Of a stretch of DNA of 16,746 nt, positions 1-5,802 are shown piece after piece. This DNA is from Methanothrix sp. (GTDB taxonomy: Archaea > Halobacteriota > Methanosarcinia > Methanotrichales > Methanotrichaceae): NCBI GenBank assembly GCA_023229165.1, contig JALNZQ010000038.1:1-16746 (forward strand), given 5' to 3'. The notes under the pieces were generated by a model. It was not told where the DNA came from and did no database searches. It saw only the letters and a list, made by a program, of their open reading frames with translations. A program made the translations under genes and the position numbers. Each line of letters opens with the position of its first letter. Position 1 is the stretch's first letter.

Positions 1-253
1 TCAGCTCAAAAGCTTCCTGAATCAGTATGGTCGTATTTTCGGGATCGATCTTCAGGGCCTCATTATAGGCGGAAACTGCCCCCTCGATTGAGCCGTTGTT
101 CATAGATTCATCTGCTCTGTCTATCCAGTAATCTGTAGTATTTTCTTGCGCCAGGGCGCAGATCAACAGCGTTGTCATAGCCAGCAGGACGAAGGCAACG
201 ATGGACCACGATCCAGATGTTATATGTTTTTTCCCCACTCGTTTTATTTTCAA
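1..253 (-). CDS. TPR-repeat membrane-anchored or secreted protein (partial, runs off left edge)
   Basis: About 84 codons of an open minus-strand frame with no stop reach the window edge, so the C-terminus is missing. I chose the TTG at 253-251 because GAGGTGA lies five bases upstream. A GTG at 262 is in frame but overlaps that ribosome-binding site. The N-terminus is basic (KIKRVGKKH), then hydrophobic (IVAFVLLAMTTLLICALA), which fits a signal peptide or anchor. A TPR-like helix pair follows (YWIDRADESMNNGSIEGAVS, then AYNEALKIDPENTTILIQEA). TPR proteins of this type are usually exported scaffolds; the partner is unknown. It lies 42 bases downstream of another TPR gene on the same strand and is probably co-transcribed. 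The segment ILIQEAF resembles LLIQEAL just upstream of that neighbour, so the two may be paralogues. Confidence 0.75.
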   Translation of the reverse strand, partial: MKIKRVGKKHITSGSWSIVAFVLLAMTTLLICALAQENTTDYWIDRADESMNNGSIEGAVSAYNEALKIDPENTTILIQEAFEL

Positions 254-295
254 TTCAGTCACCTCTTACAGAAATATAAAAAATTGAATGCGAAA

Positions 296-709
296 TTAGC
301 TTTTGTATCCCAGCTCCTCGGCCTTGGCAAAAGCATCCTCTGCCTCTGCATCATGGCCAAGCTTCTGCAATGCCAGTCCTTTGTAATACCATGATCTGTA
401 ATATCTTGGAGCTATCTCGATGATCTCATCGAAGCATTGTATCGACTCATTGTATTTGCCCTGAGAATAGAGGGCAGCACCCTTATCAAACCAAGCCGAT
501 TTCTCCTTTGAATTCGATTTTATGGATCTATCGCCAAGCTCAATGGCTTTTTCAAATGCATCATTTGCTTCGTCCTCACGGCCAAGCGCTTTCAGAACAC
601 CGCCTTTTTCGAGCCAACCCTTTGTAGATTGAGGATCGGCCTTCAGATGCTCATTGTAAGATCTTAGAGATTCATTATAACGTTTCGTTTCAGCCAGAAC
701 GCTGGCCAT
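296..709 (-). CDS. Tetratricopeptide-repeat protein, possibly N-terminally truncated
   Basis: A 137-residue protein of about three and a half TPR units. Clear examples are LRSYNEHLKADPQSTKGWLE, ANDAFEKAIELGD, SIQCFDEIIEIAPRYYRSWY and ALQKLGHDAEAEDAFAKAEE. TPR units stack into a superhelix that binds other proteins; no enzymatic domain is visible and the partner is unknown. The ATG at 709 has an AGGA seven bases upstream, so it can be translated. However, the same frame stays open for 43 more codons, back to a stop at 841-839. That extension itself looks like TPR sequence (SFERAINETQ...LLIQEAL) but has no ATG, GTG or TTG. The gene therefore either starts at 709 or is the remnant of a longer protein that lost its signal peptide. 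It is the upstream member of a two-gene TPR pair. Confidence 0.72.
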   Translation of the reverse strand: MASVLAETKRYNESLRSYNEHLKADPQSTKGWLEKGGVLKALGREDEANDAFEKAIELGDRSIKSNSKEKSAWFDKGAALYSQGKYNESIQCFDEIIEIAPRYYRSWYYKGLALQKLGHDAEAEDAFAKAEELGYKS

Positions 710-947
710 GAGGGCTTCCTGGATAAGGAGATCTTTTGCAGTCTGATTTTGTGTTTCATTTATTGCTCTTTCAAACGATTTATTCCGTTTAATGAAACCA
801 CTCTCCTTTGGTAAACGCCGAAAGCGACCTAAGTTAGATCATTAGATCAATAAGCGCTTGCCGCCCTTACCCACAATTGACTGCCGTAGACATTTTTCGA
901 CATATGACGTACTTTAAAGTCAATGGATATAAATCTTACTGACAGTG

Positions 948-1035
948 GGGCTTTGCATCTAAAGTCCTATTTTGACCCGACTTTGCATGCGAACGTTAGA
1001 CTCCAGGTGCAAACACGACTTTAAGTGCAAAGCCC
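948..1035. repeat. Nested imperfect inverted repeat (possible structured RNA or small element)
   Basis: Between the TPR genes and the LysE-type gene there is no coding sequence (842-1176). Arm 948-966 (gggctttgcatctaaagtc) pairs with 1017-1035 (gactttaagtgcaaagccc) at 17 of 19 positions. Inside lies a second pair, tttgca at 982-987 and tgcaaa at 1008-1013. The result is a long bulged hairpin that could be an RNA structure, a small non-autonomous element or a protein-binding array. No T-tract follows it, so it is not an obvious terminator. Confidence 0.5.
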
Positions 1036-1090
1036 TGACCATTAAAAAGTATTTATCTATGGACGATGACTAAAAATGCCGGATACAGAC

Positions 1091-1101
1091 CATATTTAAA
1101 T
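1091..1101 (+). promoter_or_regulatory. Candidate TATA box for the LysE-type gene
   Basis: The sequence catatttaaat matches the archaeal TATA-box pattern and lies 76 bases before the ATG at 1177. A start about 25 bases downstream would fall near 1121, inside the palindrome at 1111-1127. Confidence 0.45.
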
Positions 1102-1110
1102 CAAAGAAAA

Positions 1111-1127
1111 TTCGGTACTCTACCGAA
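1111..1127. promoter_or_regulatory. Perfect palindrome overlapping the predicted transcription start (operator candidate)
   Basis: ttcggta-ctc-taccgaa is a perfect 7-bp inverted repeat with a 3-base centre. It lies just downstream of the candidate TATA box and over the predicted start of the lysE-type transcript, where an archaeal repressor would block RNA polymerase. It is unlikely to be a terminator for this gene because it precedes it and no plus-strand T-tract follows. Confidence 0.45.
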
Positions 1128-1176
1128 AAAACATCCTCTGCAGGGTAGATTGGCATGAAGAATCAAGAGGCATTTA

Positions 1177-1803
1177 ATGGAGATCGGTTTTGATCCATTC
1201 TTGCGCGGTCTGCTTTTAGGCTTGGCTGTAGCTATGCCGGTAGGTCCGATAAGTCTACTCTGCCTTCATCGTACCCTGGCGCAGGGCAGACTCGTCGGTT
1301 TTGTATCAGGTATCGGAGCTGCCAGCGCAGATGCCATCTATGCAGCAGCGGCAGGATTTGGCATTTGGTTTCTTTCAGATCTAGCAATTAATTATCGGTA
1401 TTCTCTGCAGCTTGTCGGCGGCCTGGTTTTATGTCTGATGGGGCTGAGCATTTTAAACTCAAAACCATCCGGGCAAAGCCACGAAATAAAAGGAAAAAGG
1501 ATATTAGGTGCTTATGGGTCTACGTTTCTTCTGACGCTTGCAAATCCCGCTACAATATTGTTCTTTATGGCGGCATTCTCAAGTATAAAAGTCCCGCTCA
1601 TTGATGAACAATGGTCCTGGATTTTATTATTCGTAGTAGGTACATTTGTCGGATCATCTATTTGGTGGTTGGCTCTGAGCTGCAGTGCAAGCCTGCTAGA
1701 GCATCGCATATCTCAAAACCTTCGTCTATTCAATACGGCTGCAGGATGCATGATAATTCTTCTCGGCCTTCTTGCGATGGCAAATTGCCTGCTCAGTCTG
1801 TGA
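1177..1803 (+). CDS. LysE/RhtB-family amino-acid exporter
   Basis: A 208-residue inner-membrane protein, the normal length for LysE/RhtB transporters, which export amino acids or related small solutes by proton antiport. The N-terminal signature is clear: a hydrophobic helix with GLLLGLAVAMPVGPISLLCL, then a basic loop (HRTLAQGRLVG) and a second helix (FVSGIGAASADAIYAAAAGF). Further hydrophobic segments lie near residues 66-90, 110-135, 144-168 and 183-207, giving about six spans. The start has agagg six bases upstream of the ATG. A palindrome at the predicted transcription start and a hairpin plus T-tract after the stop suggest a single-gene, individually regulated unit. The substrate cannot be inferred from the sequence. 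Confidence 0.9.
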   Translation: MEIGFDPFLRGLLLGLAVAMPVGPISLLCLHRTLAQGRLVGFVSGIGAASADAIYAAAAGFGIWFLSDLAINYRYSLQLVGGLVLCLMGLSILNSKPSGQSHEIKGKRILGAYGSTFLLTLANPATILFFMAAFSSIKVPLIDEQWSWILLFVVGTFVGSSIWWLALSCSASLLEHRISQNLRLFNTAAGCMIILLGLLAMANCLLSL

Positions 1804-2054
1804 ATCTGATCCACTCTGCAAATGGAGAGATCGGCGATCTTTTTTCGATAGATCCGCTTCTCCTGATCAAATGCATCAATAGGATGCTTTCGAAAAAGCT
1901 CAATAGTTCGTTGATCTGCAGGCTTACAGGTGGCAATATTAGGTATTTGGCCGGGGGTGTAGATCACATCCAAAGTGGCTACAAGCGTTACAAGTGTCAT
2001 TGTCCAGGTCAAGAGGACCAATATTGTGTTCTGAAGCCGTTCAAGGTATGTCAT
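1713..2054 (-). CDS. Possible small membrane protein (doubtful)
   Basis: An open minus-strand frame of 113 residues. Residues 8-30 form one hydrophobic segment (ILVLLTWTMTLVTLVATLDV) preceded by a short basic N-terminus and followed by a hydrophilic tail with two Cys. I do not recognise it. Against it: the last 91 bases overlap the end of the LysE-type gene antisense, the C-terminal part is Arg-rich as is common in shadow frames, and the ribosome-binding site is weak (gaagg about 10 bases upstream). For it: the membrane segment begins outside the overlap and an AT-rich stretch at about 2090-2125 could hold a promoter. The real gene may be shorter or absent. Confidence 0.3.
   Translation of the reverse strand: MTYLERLQNTILVLLTWTMTLVTLVATLDVIYTPGQIPNIATCKPADQRTIELFRKHPIDAFDQEKRIYRKKIADLSICRVDQIHRLSRQFAIARRPRRIIMHPAAVLNRRRF
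1828..1845 (+). terminator. Hairpin and T-tract after the LysE-type gene
   Basis: agatc-ggc-gatct followed directly by ttttt lies 25 bases after the stop codon. This has the form of an intrinsic terminator; in archaea the T-tract itself is the main signal. Confidence 0.55.
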
Positions 2055-2213
2055 GAATCGGAGCCCTTCTTAGAAACCTAGCCACATACACCATGCGATA
2101 AAATGTATTATGTTTCAATAAAAAGCTATTTCTTTACGCAATGGAATTTGAAGCAAAACAGTGCGCCCACCCGGTAATCGGCAGGGCATGCAAGGCGCCG
2201 CCACAAAAAGCAA

Positions 2214-2244
2214 GCTGACAGGGCGGGCAGCAGGCGCGGATTCG
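2214..2244 (+). repeat. GC-rich dispersed repeat, divergent copy
   Basis: gctgacagggcgggcag and the following ggcgcggattcg align with the copy at 4412-4444 (gctggccgggcgggca... and gcacggcttcg) with small gaps. The match is weaker than that between the 3119 and 4412 copies, so membership of the family is tentative. Confidence 0.35.
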
Positions 2245-2436
2245 ATCGGCCGGTATGCTTGCGGGTCTGGAGCCGAGGGTATGTCGGGAGCCGACGTAAG
2301 AAGGTGGAACCAGGGTAAGATGATCCGTTTGCAGGCTGGATACGAATGCAAGAAACCGCATTATTAGAAAAATCCATAGGTTTTGAATTAGATCCGGTTG
2401 GATCGGAGACAGCAAACGTTATGCTGTATTTTTGAG

Positions 2437-2448
2437 AAAATTTAAATC
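2437..2448 (+). promoter_or_regulatory. Candidate TATA box for the small secreted-protein gene
   Basis: aaaatttaaatc is a good archaeal TATA-type sequence. A start about 25 bases on would give a leader of roughly 50 bases before the ATG at 2520. Confidence 0.35.
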
Positions 2449-2519
2449 ATAGTAATTAATAGTAGTATTATTGGCATCCTCTTGCAGGCCAATTTGGCTA
2501 TTTAAACGAGGTAGTCGAC

Positions 2520-2936
2520 ATGAGGAAAATATTAGCATTGGTGCTATTGCTGGCCCTTTGCATTCCTGCGATGGCAACAGAGTTGCCTGACATGACAGGC
2601 AAATGGTCCGGTGTTATGGATTTTGTGGGATATGACAAGAATACAGCGTGGTTGCCGAATGAGACTGTCTCCTTCTGGCCCGGTGAGGAATATAACTTGA
2701 CCATCTCAGAGCAACAAGGACGAGCTTTTTCGGGGACGATGGTTCCAGGATTGAGCCCCCGGACTGTGGAAGTTGTGCTGGGTGTCTTGTGTGCCGAAAA
2801 CGAGTCTATAACGATGGTGGACGAGAGCGCCTACTGGTGGGGGCAAGTGATCTCGCCGACTGAGATTGAGTTGAATTACCAGAAAGTCAATATGGAAGGG
2901 ATGGTTGTAGGCGGAGGGATATTCAAGAAAGTATGA
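2520..2936 (+). CDS. Small secreted beta-rich protein of unknown function
   Basis: 138 residues. The N-terminus is a textbook Sec signal peptide (MRKILALVLLLALCIPAMA, cleavage expected after Ala19), so the mature protein of about 119 residues is exported. It begins with PDMTGKWSG, and alternating hydrophobic/polar stretches containing several W and Y residues suggest a lipocalin-like or other beta-barrel fold. There is one Cys (in VLCAENES) and there are NxT/NxS sites. The start is supported by gaggt seven bases before the ATG. A TATA candidate lies at 2437 and T-tracts follow the stop, so it is probably a single-gene transcript. I do not recognise a named family. Confidence 0.78.
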   Translation: MRKILALVLLLALCIPAMATELPDMTGKWSGVMDFVGYDKNTAWLPNETVSFWPGEEYNLTISEQQGRAFSGTMVPGLSPRTVEVVLGVLCAENESITMVDESAYWWGQVISPTEIELNYQKVNMEGMVVGGGIFKKV

Positions 2937-2964
2937 TGGCGATTTCATATTCAGCATATAACAC

Positions 2965-2982
2965 TTTTTTCCAACAATTTTT
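2965..2982 (+). terminator. T-tract terminator after the small secreted-protein gene
   Basis: Two T runs, tttttt at 2965-2970 and ttttt at 2978-2982, lie 28-46 bases after the stop. Closely spaced T-tracts without a hairpin are typical archaeal terminators. Confidence 0.5.
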
Positions 2983-3118
2983 ATAATAACAGACTATTGA
3001 AAGCCGCAAAAAACCGCTGCAAAGATGCGGCGATTAGAATAAATTCGAGGTGATGCTGATTTCCCAGGCAAGCCAATAGAACTAGAGGATATGCTGCCAA
3101 CGAAGGCGCAAAAGGCGC

Positions 3119-3151
3119 GCTGGCCGGTCGGACACGCGCGCGGCCTCGCCT
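3119..3151 (+). repeat. GC-rich dispersed repeat, copy A
   Basis: This 33-base segment matches 4412-4444 at 29 positions with no gaps, in the same orientation (gctggccggtcgg... against gctggccgggcgg..., both ending tcgcct). It lies in a 250-base gap between two convergent genes, and its high GC content contrasts with the flanks. Confidence 0.6.
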
Positions 3152-3186
3152 ATTCTTCGAAGCTTCAAATTGTAGGCTGACCGATC

Positions 3187-3774
3187 TTAATTTCTTCCCA
3201 TTTTTCCGGTGCCTAGATATTTCCATCCATTATCTGTTGTAGAGGTCGGAGCAGAGGCCAGCTCTGTCTGACTGCCATAGAGTGCCATATACAGTCTGCC
3301 CGTCTTGCTGGCCTCTGAATCGTACATAACCAACGATCCGGAATCGGAAGACTTGATTTGCCATGCAATATTACCCTCAATAGAGCCACCCGTGAATACC
3401 TCCGAGTCTGGTAACGGATCCGGAATAACGCCGGGACTATTTTCAAAGGTACTATAACCTATTGCCGAGGAGCCAACTGCTCGGAGCCTATAACTTCCTC
3501 CAAAGGTATCTGATCCATCGCCCTCATAACTTGCTCTCACGCGGGCTATGAAGAATTGATTTCCTGCTGCTGGGGGATCATTAAATTGATTCTCACGTAA
3601 GATAAAATTCGTAGCGTCTGAAGTTACGCTCATCACCTTTACGGTCCAGCCGTCCCCGAGATCTACGGACGTGCCCATTGGAACGGGATCTTCACGAGTT
3701 CCCGCCGCCGCTGTCGCTGGGCCGATTGATGCGGCGAGCAGTACTAAAACCAAAACAAATTCAGTTCGTCTCAT
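3187..3774 (-). CDS. Exported DUF4352-like immunoglobulin-fold protein
   Basis: 195 residues from the ATG at 3774. This start is preferred because GGAGAG lies six bases upstream and the protein then opens with a signal peptide (MRRTEFVLVLVLLAASIGPA, cleavage near residue 23). An upstream in-frame ATG at 3834 would add 20 residues overlapping the previous gene and bury the signal. The mature part begins TREDPVPMGTSVDLGDGW and continues with VKVMSV, QFFIARVRASYEG and the segment TGGSIEGNIAWQI. This pattern fits DUF4352 / TRF2-like Ig domains, which are extracytoplasmic and mostly of unknown role. It follows the PH-SHOCT gene by 16 bases on the same strand, so the two form an operon. The pairing suggests a cell-envelope function, but this is inference. 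Confidence 0.8.
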   Translation of the reverse strand: MRRTEFVLVLVLLAASIGPATAAAGTREDPVPMGTSVDLGDGWTVKVMSVTSDATNFILRENQFNDPPAAGNQFFIARVRASYEGDGSDTFGGSYRLRAVGSSAIGYSTFENSPGVIPDPLPDSEVFTGGSIEGNIAWQIKSSDSGSLVMYDSEASKTGRLYMALYGSQTELASAPTSTTDNGWKYLGTGKMGRN

Positions 3775-3790
3775 TATAATCTCTCCATGT

Positions 3791-4288
3791 TTACATCCTC
3801 GCCAGGATCGTAGCCTTGGTCTCGTCGTACTCATCTTGGCTGATCAGGCCAGCGTCAACCATGTCTTTTAGCTGCTTGAGCTTTGCCACAGGATCTTCTT
3901 GAACAGGAGACACTTGTTTGGGTTGCTGTAAAATGACGGTCTTTTGCGCCAATCTTTGAGTTTGCATGTTCTGGCGAATGATGCCGATGGCCTTAATAGC
4001 ATCATCATTTGAGATATTCTCAAGCTCTATCTCTTTGCCACCTGCATGTATTTCAATCTCTGAGCGCATGAAGCCCTTTTTATGATCGATTTTTTCGATT
4101 GATTCAAATGGGTACTCTTCGGTCTCGGCTCCTATAAATCCAGGCTTATAAATCACAATTCTGCGATTTGTGATGATGAGTTTTTGCGGATGAATTTTCG
4201 GCTTGAAGCTCGTGGGCTCCACCACCATGCTCACAACTTCATCACCGCTAAAAAGGCTTGATATGCTTTCTGGTATCTCCCGTTCCAT
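3791..4288 (-). CDS. PH-domain and SHOCT-domain protein
   Basis: 165 residues in two parts. Residues 1 to about 110 look like a bacterial/archaeal PH domain: KLIITNRRIVIYKPG, then EEYPFESIEKIDHKKGFMRS and IEIHAGGKEIELENI, the usual short strands ahead of a C-terminal helix (DDAIKAIGIIRQNM). A Gln-rich linker (ILQQPKQVSPVQED) leads to a C-terminal SHOCT motif, KLKQLKDMVDAGLISQDEYD followed by ETKATILARM. SHOCT segments commonly mediate oligomerisation. There is no signal peptide, so it should act in the cytoplasm or at the inner membrane face. No clear Shine-Dalgarno precedes the ATG. The exported DUF4352-like gene lies 16 bases downstream. Confidence 0.85.
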   Translation of the reverse strand: MEREIPESISSLFSGDEVVSMVVEPTSFKPKIHPQKLIITNRRIVIYKPGFIGAETEEYPFESIEKIDHKKGFMRSEIEIHAGGKEIELENISNDDAIKAIGIIRQNMQTQRLAQKTVILQQPKQVSPVQEDPVAKLKQLKDMVDAGLISQDEYDETKATILARM

Positions 4289-4329
4289 GTAAAATAGTTG
4301 AGAGTTCTAACGAAAAACCTTTTGGTGGT

Positions 4330-4416
4330 CCAGCCAACCCGTGTCGCAGATAGTAGTGTCACATTATGATGGCCATTCATGGATAATGTGACACTGCTAT
4401 GAAAAAAGTTGGCTGG
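4330..4416. repeat. Long two-part inverted repeat (possible remnant of a small mobile element)
   Basis: Two pairs of arms are nested around one loop. tagtagtgtcacattat (4351-4367) pairs with 4383-4399 at 16 of 17 positions, and ccagccaac (4330-4338) pairs perfectly with gttggctgg (4408-4416). The spacers between inner and outer arms are 12 and 8 bases. The segment is non-coding and lies upstream of the PH-SHOCT gene. Its outer right arm runs into the GC-rich repeat at 4412. It could be a MITE-like relic, a structured RNA or a regulatory site. Confidence 0.55.
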
Positions 4417-4444
4417 CCGGGCGGGCACGCGCACGGCTTCGCCT
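4412..4444 (+). repeat. GC-rich dispersed repeat, copy B
   Basis: Same orientation as copy A at 3119-3151 and 29 of 33 bases identical. It opens a GC-rich tract to about 4520 that contains gctgggcggcgtagctggg, a short internal direct repeat. Frames across this tract are Pro/Cys/Ser-rich and look spurious. Confidence 0.6.
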
Positions 4445-4576
4445 GACTGGGATGCTCACGGGCCCAGTTGGTGGGGCCGGTAGGGATGCAGCTGGGCGGC
4501 GTAGCTGGGCTAGATAGCCAGACGTATATTAGGGTGCCAGAGGTCCGCAGGCAAGATAGGTAATGAGGGTAGCCCC

Positions 4577-5281
4577 TCAGTACCATCCTTCCAGGTCGAT
4601 TGTGAAGTTTTCCGGGAGGAAACTAAGGCCTTTGGGCCGGGACAGTGGGGACAATTCTTGCGAGCTTAGGGTATATCTCACTGACTCGTTCGGCAGGAGC
4701 TTATACTCTTCTCCCGTTACTGCATAACCGTAGTTGAATTGGTCCAAAAGCCAGAAGAACTTAGGCGAGAGTACAAGTCCCTGAGCCATATTATTTGTGA
4801 CCTTGACCTCGAAATCATATTGCTTTTTCTGCAGGCCAGTGTATGTATCCTCTTGAGTGTTGTCCTTGACTCCATAGAGCTTTACGGTTATGTTATCCGT
4901 CGACGCTTCAGGAACTCCTGACCAAGCGATGCTATAGACATCCTGGTTAGGCGTCTCGATCCTTGTCCTTTTTATCTGGGTAGCGGGCTGGTCGAACGTG
5001 AAGAAATAAAGCGCTCGATCATTATATCCCGGCTGGGAGACGTCCTCTATGTTGTGCGCTTTGATGAATCGGTCTTCAGAATCGACGACATCCACCTTCA
5101 GATCGGAAGCAATGCCACTGCCCTGGAACTCATATGGTGAGAAGATATCCAGAGCGAACCCGTCGCTTGTGGGAATCATGCCATATATCTTTATTATGCC
5201 ATCCGGTGTCACAAGCGGGAAGGCCTGCGACAGGGAAATGATCGCAAGCATAAAGGCCAGTAAAAGCCCGAGACGTCTCAT
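4577..5281 (-). CDS. Secreted protein of unknown function with a C-terminal beta-sandwich-like region
   Basis: 234 residues beginning with a Sec signal peptide (MRRLGLLLAFMLAIISLSQA, cleavage after residue 20). The first half (residues 21-125) starts FPLVTPDGIIKIYGMIPTSD and is beta-rich. The second half (about 130-234) has the rhythm of DUF4352-type Ig domains: YDFEVKVTNNMAQGLVLSP, FNYGYAVTGEEYKLLPNES, RYTLSSQELSPLSRPKGLSF. It has no Cys and no C-terminal anchor, so it is probably released or held by a partner. The start has aaggt about eight bases upstream. It is divergent from the winged-helix gene at 5542, with a 260-base gap that can hold both promoters. I cannot assign a function. Confidence 0.82.
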   Translation of the reverse strand: MRRLGLLLAFMLAIISLSQAFPLVTPDGIIKIYGMIPTSDGFALDIFSPYEFQGSGIASDLKVDVVDSEDRFIKAHNIEDVSQPGYNDRALYFFTFDQPATQIKRTRIETPNQDVYSIAWSGVPEASTDNITVKLYGVKDNTQEDTYTGLQKKQYDFEVKVTNNMAQGLVLSPKFFWLLDQFNYGYAVTGEEYKLLPNESVRYTLSSQELSPLSRPKGLSFLPENFTIDLEGWY

Positions 5282-5541
5282 AAGAATTTACCTTCCTTAG
5301 TCTTGGTTGAACACGTCAGACGAAAAAGCTTTTGCCTGCTAAAATTACCTCAGTTAAACGGTGAAGTAATCTCAACTCATCTTTTTTTTTGTTCAGCCAT
5401 ATCCAGTGATCATAGATACGTATCATTGTTAAGGAGAATAGTGTTGGTCAGATCTGTAGTTTCTTACTTTACATAATCGTCTATATGACCCAAGATGGTC
5501 TCTTCTCTATATGTGATGAGAAAAATGCAGGAAGTTCGGCC
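5282..5541. promoter_or_regulatory. Divergent intergenic region with several candidate sites
   Basis: This gap separates the secreted-protein gene (minus) from the winged-helix gene (plus). It holds gaaaaagcttttgc (5322-5335), whose reverse complement recurs upstream of the tgt gene at 7819. It also has a perfect 10-base palindrome gatacgtatc (5415-5424) and an AT-rich element ttacataatc near 5467-5476 that could be the plus-strand TATA box. No RNA gene is visible. Confidence 0.4.
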
Positions 5542-5790
5542 ATGAAAAGAAGCAAACAGGAGATATTTTCTAAGATACTAGAAATATGTACTGATGGTGC
5601 CAGCAAGACAAGAATCGTATATCAGGCCAACCTTAACTTCAGAACAGTAAATCCATATTTGGAAATACTTATTAAAAATAATTTATTAGAGGCCAGCCAA
5701 GAGAATCACATATTATATAAAACCACAAAAGAAGGCACAAATATGCGTGAAACCATAAGTAAAATTAACAATATGTTATTACCAGAATGA
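5542..5790 (+). CDS. Small winged-helix DNA-binding protein (HTH_45 type)
   Basis: 82 residues from the ATG at 5542, which is preferred over an in-frame ATG at 5485. It has ggaag upstream, the protein then begins KRSKQEIFSKILEICTDGAS as is typical of the family, and the probable TATA box near 5470 would start transcription after 5485. The helix-turn-helix is ASKTRIVYQANLNFRTVNPY, followed by the recognition-to-wing segment LEILIKNNLLEAS and a wing strand ILYKTTKEG. Proteins of this kind (PF14947, SSV1 F-112-like) are small archaeal transcription regulators that bind DNA as dimers. It stands alone, divergent from a secreted-protein gene, which it may regulate together with itself. Its composition is AT-rich (Asn/Ile/Lys), unlike the GC-richer genes that follow. 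Confidence 0.82.
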   Translation: MKRSKQEIFSKILEICTDGASKTRIVYQANLNFRTVNPYLEILIKNNLLEASQENHILYKTTKEGTNMRETISKINNMLLPE

Positions 5791-5802
5791 TGGATTGTCT
5801 GA

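Larger units (their letters stand above)
2055..2519. other. Non-coding interval with a GC-rich island
   Basis: There is no convincing gene here. Positions about 2150-2330 are GC-rich and flanked by AT-rich DNA. Several short overlapping frames exist on both strands but none has a credible start or composition. The island contains gtcgg-gag-ccgac (from about 2287) and a divergent copy of the GC-rich repeat also found at 3119 and 4412. The AT-rich part after 2400 carries the promoter of the next gene. Confidence 0.6.

Noticed and set aside
2115..2415. Overlapping short frames on both strands in the GC-rich island
   Set aside because: There are several mutually exclusive frames with no ribosome-binding sites and Pro/Arg/Cys-rich products. 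GC content alone explains the lack of stops.
4377..4586. Minus-strand frame of 69 codons over repeat copy B
   Set aside because: It crosses the inverted repeat and GC-rich repeat, has no start signal, and runs into the end of the upstream gene's coding region.
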